Source: DATARH01 sp035648415
GTDB taxonomy: Bacteria > Pseudomonadota > Alphaproteobacteria > ATCC43930 > CGMCC-115725
Reading direction: 5' to 3'
Length of the DNA stretch: 36,390 nucleotides
Assembly: GCA_035648415.1 (NCBI GenBank)
Contig: DASRLO010000047.1
Span: 1-36,390 of the forward strand
This document shows, one piece after another, positions 30,638 to 36,390 of the stretch. Below the pieces are notes generated by a model, which saw only the letters and a program-made list of their open reading frames with translations, was not told the origin of the DNA and did not search any database. Position numbers and translations under genes: made by a program. How positions within the stretch are numbered: the first letter of the stretch is position 1; each line of letters opens with the position of its first letter.

Positions 30638-31490
30638 CGACGAAGCCCTGGTGGCCTATCTCGACGGCGAACTCGACGACGACGAGCGCGCGCGTGTCGA
30701 GGCGTGGCTCGAGGCCGAGCCGGCGGTGCGCGACCGCCTGCTGGCGCTGTCCGATTCCGCCGGCCTGCTGCGCGGCGCCTACGCCGAATTCGCGAACGAG
30801 CCGGTGCCGGAACGCCTCATCGCGGCGGCGCGCGGCGAAACCGCCGTGCCGCCCGACGCCGAGATTGTCGTGCTGCGGCCGAAGCGGGCAAGCCCGCCGC
30901 TGGCGGCGTCGCGCCGCTGGTATGCCCAGATGGCGGCTGCCGCCGGGCTGTTCGGTCTCGCCGTCGGCGTCGGCACCGGGTATTTCGGGAACAATCTGCT
31001 GTCGCCGTCGGCCCCGCCGGCCGGGCGTCAGGTCGAAACCGTGGCGACGAACACCTGGCTCGACAACGCGGCCGGCGACTACAAGCTCGTGGTCAACGCC
31101 GGCGGCGAATCGATGCTCGATGTGCCGGCGAGCGGCGAAGGCGGCGATGCGCTCCAGAAGATCAGCCAGAACCTGCCGCAGCAGCAGGTCCGCCTGCCCG
31201 ATTTGAAGCCGTGGGGGCTGACCTTCCGCGGCGCGCGGCTGGTGGTCGTCGAGGGGCGGCCGGGGGCGCAACTCGTCTATACGACCGACAATAAGGCGAT
31301 CGGGCCGCTGGCGCTGATCATCGGGTCGACCAAGCAGCCCGATCTCGCGCCGACGCCAGGCCGCAAGGACGACGTCAACCTGCTCTACTGGCGCCACCAG
31401 GGCCGCGCCTCGGTGCTCGTCGGTCAGGGCAACATCGGCTACCTCTGGGGCATCGCCAACGACGTGGCCTGGCAGCTCGACGCGATCTAG
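30624..31490 (+). CDS. Membrane-bound anti-sigma factor
   Basis: A 288-residue protein with a cytosolic N-terminal domain typical of anti-sigma factors (SDEALVAYLDGELDDDERARVEAWL) that should hold the adjacent sigma factor. It lacks the HxxxCxxC zinc motif. One membrane helix follows (MAAAAGLFGLAVGVGTGYF, residues about 102-120), then a periplasmic domain of about 165 residues. This has the shape of an RskA/ChrR-like membrane anti-sigma, but the outer domain is not recognised and may sense the signal. AGGAG is 8 bases ahead of the ATG. The overlap with the sigma gene fits co-translation. Confidence 0.88.
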   Translation: MQQHSDEALVAYLDGELDDDERARVEAWLEAEPAVRDRLLALSDSAGLLRGAYAEFANEPVPERLIAAARGETAVPPDAEIVVLRPKRASPPLAASRRWYAQMAAAAGLFGLAVGVGTGYFGNNLLSPSAPPAGRQVETVATNTWLDNAAGDYKLVVNAGGESMLDVPASGEGGDALQKISQNLPQQQVRLPDLKPWGLTFRGARLVVVEGRPGAQLVYTTDNKAIGPLALIIGSTKQPDLAPTPGRKDDVNLLYWRHQGRASVLVGQGNIGYLWGIANDVAWQLDAI

Positions 31491-31535
31491 CCCGCGGTGC
31501 GGCGCGCGGCTACCGCATATCTCCCCGTCGTAGGC

Positions 31536-31541
31536 TATAAT
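31536..31541 (+). promoter_or_regulatory. Possible -10 box ahead of the two-component genes
   Basis: A perfect TATAAT in the context GGCTATAATCG, 28 bases before the GTG start of the response regulator. No clear -35 box at 16-18 bases. Confidence 0.4.
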
Positions 31542-31569
31542 CGTACGCCGAGCGACTGGGGATCAGCCG

Positions 31570-32244
31570 GTGAGGCTGCTGCTAATCGAAGATAACGAGC
31601 GTTTTGCCGCTCTGCTGAAGCAGGGTTTGGGCGTCGCCGGCTTCGCGGTCGACATGCTCGCCACGGTCAAGGATTCCACCGCGGCGCTCGACACCGGGCG
31701 CTGGGACGTCGTCGTCCTCGACCGGGGGCTGCCGGACGGCGAAGGGCTCGACGTACTGACCGAAATGCGCCGGCGAGGCGACACCACCCCGGTTTTAATC
31801 CTGACCGCGCACGGCAGCCTCAAGGACCGGGTCAACGGGTTGCAGACCGGCGCCGACGATTACCTCGTCAAGCCTTTCGCGCTCGAAGAACTGGTGGCTC
31901 GCCTGCAGGCGCTGTTGCGACGCCCGGGCAACCTCTTGGGCATGGCGCTGCGGCTCGGCAATTTGACCCTCGACACGATCGATCGCCAGGTCTTCATCGA
32001 CGAGCGGCCGATCGCCTTCTCGGCGCGCGAGATCGCGGTGCTCGAACATCTGCTGCGGCGCAGCGGCCGGGTGGTGGCGAAGTCGCTGCTCGAAAGCAGC
32101 CTCTACGGCCCGGCGCAGGAAATCGGCTCGAACGCCGTCGAGGTCCATGTCCACCGCCTGCGCCGGCACCTGGTCGAGACCGGCGCCACGGTGCAAGTCC
32201 ACACCGTGCGCGGGGTCGGCTACATGATCGGCGAGGGAAAATAG
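31570..32244 (+). CDS. OmpR-family response regulator
   Basis: A 224-residue two-domain DNA-binding regulator. Receiver: acidic pair E8-D9 in LLIEDNER, phosphoacceptor D51 in VVVLDRGLPDG, Thr in ILTAHG, and K101 in LVKPF. Output: a winged helix with LGNLTLDTIDRQVFIDERPIAFSAREIAVLEHLLRRSGRVV and the recognition region SNAVEVHVHRLRRHL, ending in TVRGVGYMIGEGK. It is most like the QseB/TctD/PmrA group. Start is GTG 31570. The sensor kinase gene begins directly at its stop codon, so they form a single unit. Confidence 0.95.
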   Translation: MRLLLIEDNERFAALLKQGLGVAGFAVDMLATVKDSTAALDTGRWDVVVLDRGLPDGEGLDVLTEMRRRGDTTPVLILTAHGSLKDRVNGLQTGADDYLVKPFALEELVARLQALLRRPGNLLGMALRLGNLTLDTIDRQVFIDERPIAFSAREIAVLEHLLRRSGRVVAKSLLESSLYGPAQEIGSNAVEVHVHRLRRHLVETGATVQVHTVRGVGYMIGEGK

Positions 32245-33642
32245 TTGTTCCGCTTTCGCTCGATCGTCGGCCGCGCGATCGCGCTGCACCTGCTGGCAAT
32301 CGTCGTAACCTCGATTTTCATGCCGCTGGCGCTCTATTTGATGCTGAAGCATGCGGCCCAGGACCTGCATCGGCACGCGCTGCGAGAACAGGCCGGCGAA
32401 CTCGTTCGGCTGATCGACCTCGAGCCGGACGGTACGCTGCGGGTCCATCTGACGGCGCGGCTCGCCGACCTTTATTCCGCCGATTACCAGCGCTACTCCT
32501 ACGCCATCGGCGATGCGAACGGACGGGTTCTAGCGTCTTCATTCTCCGACGGTCGCGCGATCACCAGCCTCCCGCCGCCGTCGAACAAGGCAACGTCCTT
32601 CTCCGGCCGTTTCAACGGGACGGAGATTTTCGGCATCAGCGTCCCGGTGGTGATCGCCGGTCAAAAACTGTGGGTCGAGGTGGCGCAAGACCTTGCCCAT
32701 CGCGATGTGCTGATCGACGACATCGTCGCCGATTTCTTTATCCGCGTCGGGTGGATCACGGCGCCGATCCTGCTGCTGCTGCTCGTCATCGATGTCGTCA
32801 TCATCCGCCGCGCGCTGCGTCCGGTTATCGTCGCATCAAACCTGGCCCAGCGGATCGGCCCGGCTCATACCGATCTTCGCCTCCCCGAGCCGGCCATGCC
32901 GCGCGAGGTGAGGCCGCTGGTGCACGCGGTAAACCAGGCGCTCGACCGCTTGGAAGAAGGGTTTCGCGGTCAGCGCGAGTTCACCGCGGACGCGGCGCAC
33001 GAATTGCGCACGCCGCTCGCGATCCTGCGCACGCAGATCGACATGATCGCCGACCCGGAGCTGGCAAAGTCGCTGCGCCACGATGTCGAGAATATGAGCC
33101 GGCTGGTCAACCAGCTGCTGGAGATGGCCGAGCTCGACACATTCGTCATCGGGCCGGGCGAGACCGCCGACCTCGCCGAAGTGGCCGCCGAGGTGGCGGC
33201 ATTTCTCGCGCCGCTCGGGCTCGCCGACGACAAGCGCGTCGCGGTCACCGGGGCGCGCCGGCCGGTGGTGGTTCCCGGCAATCCCGACATGCTGGGCCGC
33301 GCCGTCCGCAATCTGGTGGAAAACGCGCTGGTCCACACGCCGCGGGCGACGACCGTCGAGCTCGAGATCGATCCGGGCGGTGCGATCTCGATCTCCGACC
33401 GGGGTCCGGGCGTGCCGGCGGCCGACCGCGAGCAGATTTTCCGGCGGTTCTGGCGCCGCGACCGGCGGCGACAGGGCAGCGCGGGCCTCGGCCTGTCGAT
33501 CGTCGCGGGGATCGCCGAACGGCACGGCGCGCGCGTTTCGGTGGCAGAGCGCGCCGGCGGCGGCGCCGTCTTCAAGCTGAGCTTCCCGGCCGCGCTCACC
33601 GCGCCGAAAGCGCGGCAGCCGGAGCTCGCCCCGGCAAAGTGA
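32245..33642 (+). CDS. Sensor histidine kinase, partner of the OmpR-family regulator
   Basis: A 465-residue inner-membrane kinase. TM1 is near residues 10-32, and a periplasmic sensor region of about 130 residues follows, then TM2 (WITAPILLLLLVIDVVII) and a HAMP-like linker. The H-box is ADAAHELRTPLAIL with phospho-acceptor H252. The ATP domain has the N-box NLVENALVHTP, G1 ISDRGPGVP and G2 GSAGLGLSIV. All catalytic boxes are intact. It begins at TTG 32245 immediately after the regulator stop, so ribosome re-initiation is likely. The signal is unknown; related QseC/TctE kinases sense metals, organic acids or quorum compounds. Confidence 0.95.
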   Translation: MFRFRSIVGRAIALHLLAIVVTSIFMPLALYLMLKHAAQDLHRHALREQAGELVRLIDLEPDGTLRVHLTARLADLYSADYQRYSYAIGDANGRVLASSFSDGRAITSLPPPSNKATSFSGRFNGTEIFGISVPVVIAGQKLWVEVAQDLAHRDVLIDDIVADFFIRVGWITAPILLLLLVIDVVIIRRALRPVIVASNLAQRIGPAHTDLRLPEPAMPREVRPLVHAVNQALDRLEEGFRGQREFTADAAHELRTPLAILRTQIDMIADPELAKSLRHDVENMSRLVNQLLEMAELDTFVIGPGETADLAEVAAEVAAFLAPLGLADDKRVAVTGARRPVVVPGNPDMLGRAVRNLVENALVHTPRATTVELEIDPGGAISISDRGPGVPAADREQIFRRFWRRDRRRQGSAGLGLSIVAGIAERHGARVSVAERAGGGAVFKLSFPAALTAPKARQPELAPAK

Positions 33643-33789
33643 AGCAGCCGCCCCGCCCTATTCGCAACGTCTACCGCATGCAAACCCGTCATACTGGGCC
33701 TGCTCAGCATGCACTCGCGATCATCGCGCACCGCCGCGGGAGCCGCTATTGTGAGCCGAACAACGTCACAACCGAGGAGGAGCCCCATT

Positions 33790-34347
33790 ATGGCCGACAC
33801 CCCGACCTTTGGCCGCTACGCCGAAATCCCCTACGGCCGGATGACCCCCGAGCAGCAGGCCGGCTACAATTCGCTGGTTGAGACCCGCGGCCGCCTGCCC
33901 GGCCCCAACAAAATCTATGTGCACAACCCGAAGCTGGTGAAGGTGATGGGGCCGCTGGGCGCCTATTTCCGCACCGGCTATTCGCTGAGCGAGCGCGAGC
34001 GCGAGATTGCGGTCGTCATCGTCAACAGCAAGTTTCATTCGGCCTACCCGACCAACGCGCACGAGCGGGCCGGGAAGGCGGCCGGTCTGCCGGCCGACAA
34101 GGTCGAGGCCATGCTGTCCGGCCTGCCGACGTCGTTCGACGACAAACGCGAGCAGGTCGTCTACGAAATGGCAATCTGCCTGTCGAATTCGCGCTGGGTC
34201 TCTCAGGGCCTTTTCGACCGCGCGGTCGAGGCGCTGGGCCATGAAGGCATCACCGACGCGATCACCCTGATGGGCTTCTACACCAGCGTGTCGATGACAC
34301 TCGCCTTCTACGACGTCCCCGCCGGAGCCGAAGGCATGCCGCGGTAA
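33790..34347 (+). CDS. Carboxymuconolactone decarboxylase family protein
   Basis: A 185-residue helical protein of the AhpD/CMD superfamily. Typical segments are LSEREREIAVVIVNSKFHSAYPTNAHERAGKAAGL and the following helical repeat. The CxxC pair of AhpD is absent, so it is not a peroxidase-type disulphide enzyme; it is closer to the decarboxylase-like members, most of unknown reaction. GAGGAGG lies about 9 bases before the ATG at 33790. It precedes the amidohydrolase gene, separated by a palindrome, and the two may act on the same aromatic or lactone compound (inference). Confidence 0.88.
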   Translation: MADTPTFGRYAEIPYGRMTPEQQAGYNSLVETRGRLPGPNKIYVHNPKLVKVMGPLGAYFRTGYSLSEREREIAVVIVNSKFHSAYPTNAHERAGKAAGLPADKVEAMLSGLPTSFDDKREQVVYEMAICLSNSRWVSQGLFDRAVEALGHEGITDAITLMGFYTSVSMTLAFYDVPAGAEGMPR

Positions 34348-34352
34348 GAGGC

Positions 34353-34428
34353 CGTAGGGTGGGTTGAGCAACGCGAAACCCGCCGATTTCACTCTGTCGG
34401 GTGAGTTTCGCCGCGCTCTACCCACACG
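34353..34428. repeat. Imperfect palindromic intergenic repeat
   Basis: The left arm GTAGGGTGGGTTGAGCAACG, then CGAAACCCGCC, is partly mirrored on the right, where the reverse complement reads GTGGGTAGAGCGCGGCGAAA followed by CTCACC. The whole forms a long hairpin between the two genes. The motif GTAGGGTGGGTT...AACCC is a known style of dispersed bacterial intergenic palindrome. A related fragment is at 10050. Confidence 0.7.
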
Positions 34429-34453
34429 ACAATCCGTTGGGAGAATTCACGCC

Positions 34454-35266
34454 ATGCTGATCGTCGACGCCCAAGTCCATATCTGGTCGGCCGGACCGCC
34501 GACCAACGCGATGCACCGCCAGGTCAATTCCTATTCCGCGGAAGAATGCGTCCGCGACATGGATGCGGCCGGGGTCAGCGCCTGCCTGCTGCACCCACCG
34601 GGGTGGGACCCGAATTCGGGCAAAATTTCCGAGGAAGCGGCCGCCAAATACCCGAAGCGGTTCGGCATCCTCGGCAACTTCCCGCTCGACAAGCCCGAGA
34701 ACCGGTCGCTGATCGATACCTGGAAAAGCCGGCCCGGCATGCTCGGCCTGCGCTACGCGTTCACCGCGCCGCACCAGGCGAATTGGATGACCGACGGCAC
34801 GATGGATTGGTTGTGGCCGGCGGCGGAGAAGGCCGGCATCCCGATCGCGCTGATGGCCTCGAACTACCTGCCGCTGGTCGGCCAGATCGCCGAGCGCCAT
34901 CCCGGCCTCAAGCTGTTGATCGACCATTACGCCCGCACGCGCAACGCCAGCGACGATGCCGCGCACGGCAACCAGGCGGCGCTGCTGGCGCTGGCGAAGC
35001 ACAAGAACGTCGCGGTCAAATGCACCGGCGCGCCGGGCAATTCGAGCCACGCCTACCCGTACAAAAACATCCACAAATATACCCAGCAGATCGTCGAGGC
35101 CTTCGGCCCCGAGCGCAGCTTCTGGGGCACCGACATCACCCGGATGCCGTGCTCGTGGAAGCAATGCGTGACGATGTTCACCGAGGAGATGCCGTGGCTC
35201 AAAGGCCGCGATCTCGAAATGGTGATGGGCCGCGCGGTGTGCGATTTCCTCGGGTGGAAGCTCTGA
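34454..35266 (+). CDS. Amidohydrolase (amidohydrolase-2 type, metal-dependent)
   Basis: A 270-residue TIM-barrel hydrolase of the PF04909 type, a group with decarboxylases and lactone hydrolases of aromatic and dicarboxylic compounds. The first metal motif is DAQVHIW near residue 5. LLIDHYART carries a barrel His, and WGTDITR near the end carries the catalytic Asp. The usual first His of the DxHxH start is replaced (DAQVH), as in several family members. An upstream in-frame start at 34364 would begin in the palindromic repeat and is rejected in favour of ATG 34454. The substrate is not predictable. Confidence 0.88.
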   Translation: MLIVDAQVHIWSAGPPTNAMHRQVNSYSAEECVRDMDAAGVSACLLHPPGWDPNSGKISEEAAAKYPKRFGILGNFPLDKPENRSLIDTWKSRPGMLGLRYAFTAPHQANWMTDGTMDWLWPAAEKAGIPIALMASNYLPLVGQIAERHPGLKLLIDHYARTRNASDDAAHGNQAALLALAKHKNVAVKCTGAPGNSSHAYPYKNIHKYTQQIVEAFGPERSFWGTDITRMPCSWKQCVTMFTEEMPWLKGRDLEMVMGRAVCDFLGWKL

Positions 35267-35280
35267 AGCTAAAATAAATC

Positions 35281-35374
35281 CCGTCTTCCCCGCGAAAGCG
35301 GGGGCCCAGGGGCGAGCACTGTGCCGGTTGCCCCTGGGTCCCGGCTCTCCGCTTCGCTCCGGCCGGGATGACGA
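35281..35374. repeat. Dispersed palindromic repeat (GTCATCCCGG type)
   Basis: The segment contains CCCCGCGAAAGCGGGG (35288-35303), the inverted pair CCCAGGGGC (35305-35313) and GCCCCTGGG (35330-35338), and ends with CCGGCCGGGATGAC. Together they resemble the intergenic repeat family in alphaproteobacteria that starts GTCATCCCGG and contains GGGACCCAG. It lies between the amidohydrolase and the truncated CoA-binding gene. Confidence 0.75.
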
Positions 35375-35407
35375 CTAAGATGGATGCGCCTTCCATCGGA
35401 GCGCGCT

Positions 35408-35554
35408 ATGGCCGATCTCGAACCGATCCCCTATTCCGACGCGAAAATCGGCTCGATCCTTGGGCGAGTGAAGACGATCGCGATGGTCGGCGCGTCGTCC
35501 AACTGGAACCGGCCGAGCTACTTCGTGATGAAATACCCCCCGCGTTCCGTCTGA
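35408..35554 (+). pseudogene. CoA-binding domain protein, 5' fragment cut at an element boundary
   Basis: ATG 35408 begins a sequence characteristic of the CoA-binding (Rossmann, YccU-like) family: IPYSDAKIGSILGRVKTIAM, then VGASSNWNRPSYFVMKY, the nucleotide-binding start of the domain. After Tyr43 (35534-35536) the sequence turns abruptly into PPRSV and a TGA at 35552. A normal member continues for about 100 more residues (roughly Y-L-x-x-x-G-Y-x-V-x-P-V-N-P). Hence the gene has been interrupted near 35536. The remainder is not in the window. Confidence 0.78.
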
Positions 35555-35649
35555 TCGTCCACAGTCCTGCATTGCGTTGTTTTGTTGGGCCTTTTAGCTG
35601 AACTTTGTCTCGTTTAGTTTCTTCCGGTTCGGCGCTGTAATCGACAGTT

Positions 35650-35667
35650 TGGTAGCAACGTGGTAGC
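35650..35667. repeat. Short direct repeat near the putative element edge
   Basis: TGGTAGC occurs at 35650-35656 and at 35661-35667, an 11-base period, about 115 bases inside the break in the CoA-binding gene. Spaced short direct repeats of this kind can be arm-type integrase sites, but this is only suggestive. Confidence 0.3.
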
Positions 35668-35713
35668 GAAAGCCCCCGGCCCGCCGGTGAGGGCGAGCGG
35701 GGCGTCTCCCAGT

Positions 35714-35956
35714 TTAGGCGCCGACCTCTTTCAGTGCCCCGCGCATCGACAGGCCGGCGCGGTATTTGTTGATATCGCGCTCGATCTTGTCCATCCGGCG
35801 CAACGCCGTCAGCGCGATCTCGGCGATTGGGCTGCCGTCATCCTCGCCCGCTTCCTCCATTGCGATAGCGAGCGAGTGTATCCCCGCGACCAGGCGCTGA
35901 ACGCTCGCAAGGCGATCTTCGGCGCGGATCAGGAGCACCGGGTTCGGCGCGCTCAT
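35714..35956 (-). CDS. Small protein of the right-hand element, unknown function
   Basis: An 80-residue helical protein (LIRAEDRLASVQRLVAGIHSL, then DGSPIAEIALTALRRMDKIERDINKYRAGLS) with no recognised domain, signal or membrane segment. Its ATG overlaps the TGA of the gene upstream (ATGA), so translation is coupled. The pattern of short overlapping genes is typical of prophage or integrated-element modules. Confidence 0.65.
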   Translation of the reverse strand: MSAPNPVLLIRAEDRLASVQRLVAGIHSLAIAMEEAGEDDGSPIAEIALTALRRMDKIERDINKYRAGLSMRGALKEVGA

Positions 35957-36240
35957 TTCTCACCTCCCGCCGCCCAAGCGGCGAGAACATCCCCCAATTC
36001 AGCAAAGGCCGTCTGAATTCCCCTTGCGACTGCGGCCTCTATAGCGTCGGTAAGAACGACGGTATCATCCGCACGGCCGACCCGCCGCTTGAAGGTTCCA
36101 CCCTTTACCCCCTTTAGGGCGGCGGCGATCCTCGCGGATATGACAGCGTGCTTCTCGCGCTTTTCTTGGCGGGATAATGCCGCGAGACGTTTCACCGTCA
36201 CCTTACGGCCGACCCGCAGCTTGACGATCTCGGCGCTCAT
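35953..36240 (-). CDS. Small basic protein of the right-hand element, unknown function
   Basis: A 95-residue protein with a basic N-terminal half (VKLRVGRKVTVKRLAALSRQ, then EKREKHAVISARIAAALKGV) that could touch DNA or RNA, and a helical, acidic C-terminal half (DTVVLTDAIEAAVARGIQTA). No family recognised. The start codon overlaps the stop of the gene upstream, and its own stop overlaps the start of the next, so it is the middle of a three-gene coupled set. Confidence 0.65.
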   Translation of the reverse strand: MSAEIVKLRVGRKVTVKRLAALSRQEKREKHAVISARIAAALKGVKGGTFKRRVGRADDTVVLTDAIEAAVARGIQTAFAELGDVLAAWAAGGEK

Positions 36241-36390
36241 GCGTCACCACCGGTATCGCGCCACTCTCCGACCGACTCAGCGATGGCCGCCTGGTAGCGT
36301 CTGAGGGCTCTCCGTTCCTGCGCTTGGAGCGATTTTCGAGCGCGCACCAGGGCGTCCCAGCGGGCGCCGCGCCTTTGGACCTCGTCGCGG
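36237..36390 (-). CDS. Partial small gene at the window edge, unknown
   Basis: An open minus-strand frame enters from beyond the right edge and ends at TGA 36239-36237, overlapping the ATG of the next gene by ATGA. The visible C-terminal 50 residues are helical and Arg/Gln-rich (RDEVQRRGARWDALVRARKS, then LQAQERRALRRYQAAIAESV). Codon use is coding-like. The N-terminus is outside the window. It looks like a further member of the same element module. Confidence 0.55.
   Translation of the reverse strand, partial: RDEVQRRGARWDALVRARKSLQAQERRALRRYQAAIAESVGEWRDTGGDA

Noticed and set aside
1..36390. CRISPR arrays, tRNA or rRNA genes, transposase genes
   Set aside because: No regularly spaced repeats, no cloverleaf with the usual TTC-containing arm, no rRNA segments and no transposase or integrase motif were found. 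A dedicated tRNA scan was not possible here.

Overview
The window is a GC-rich, densely packed piece of bacterial chromosome. It looks alphaproteobacterial, probably near Rhodospirillales or a related soil group. The grounds are a MucR/Ros zinc-finger regulator, a COQ9 protein, a proton-pumping transhydrogenase with the alpha subunit split into two genes as in Rhodospirillum rubrum, and ubiquinone-type housekeeping genes with very high third-position GC. This placement is an inference from gene content. No rRNA or tRNA gene was seen to confirm it.

Layout, left to right. 1-5.2 kb: the tail of an unknown gene, a single-domain response regulator, the leftward purE-purK pair, a GGDEF diguanylate cyclase with an intact I-site, two small YdcH-type (DUF465) coiled-coil genes flanking a TIGR02444 gene and ubiX, and a small exported protein. 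5.2-10 kb: a large exported protein of unknown function with in-frame tandem repeats near its N-terminus, the potassium transporter kup, and a lipoprotein plus small-protein pair. 10-15.3 kb: an acyl-CoA synthetase preceded by a GFA/CENP-V zinc protein, then a two-gene unit with an AbiEii-like nucleotidyltransferase, then prpE. 15.3-17.1 kb: a loose zone of small exported or membrane proteins, one broken by a frameshift, with an AT-rich patch. 17.3-22.9 kb: methylmalonyl-CoA mutase, the MucR regulator, and a leftward one-carbon folate cluster (fhs, an unknown gene, 5-formyl-THF cyclo-ligase). 23-26.7 kb: an exported Pro/Tyr-rich protein, a glutathione transferase-like protein, leftward def-coq9, rpsU, and an unknown gene of atypical composition. 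26.7-29.8 kb: pntAA-pntAB-pntB, transcribed leftward. 30-33.6 kb: an ECF sigma/anti-sigma pair and an OmpR-type two-component system. 33.8-35.3 kb: a carboxymuconolactone decarboxylase-like protein and an amidohydrolase, separated by a palindromic repeat. 35.4-36.4 kb: a CoA-binding protein gene cut off after about 43 codons, followed by leftward, ATGA-overlapping small genes that look like the edge of an integrated element.

Functional themes: propionyl/methylmalonyl-CoA handling (prpE, mutase, second acyl-CoA synthetase), formyl-folate interconversion, purine synthesis (purE/purK), ubiquinone synthesis (ubiX, coq9) and NADPH supply (pnt). The least explained parts are the nucleotidyltransferase pair at 12.2-13.3 kb, the lipoprotein pair at 8.9-10 kb, the unknown gene inside the folate cluster and the right-hand element boundary. 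None of these can be claimed as a proven new system from sequence alone.
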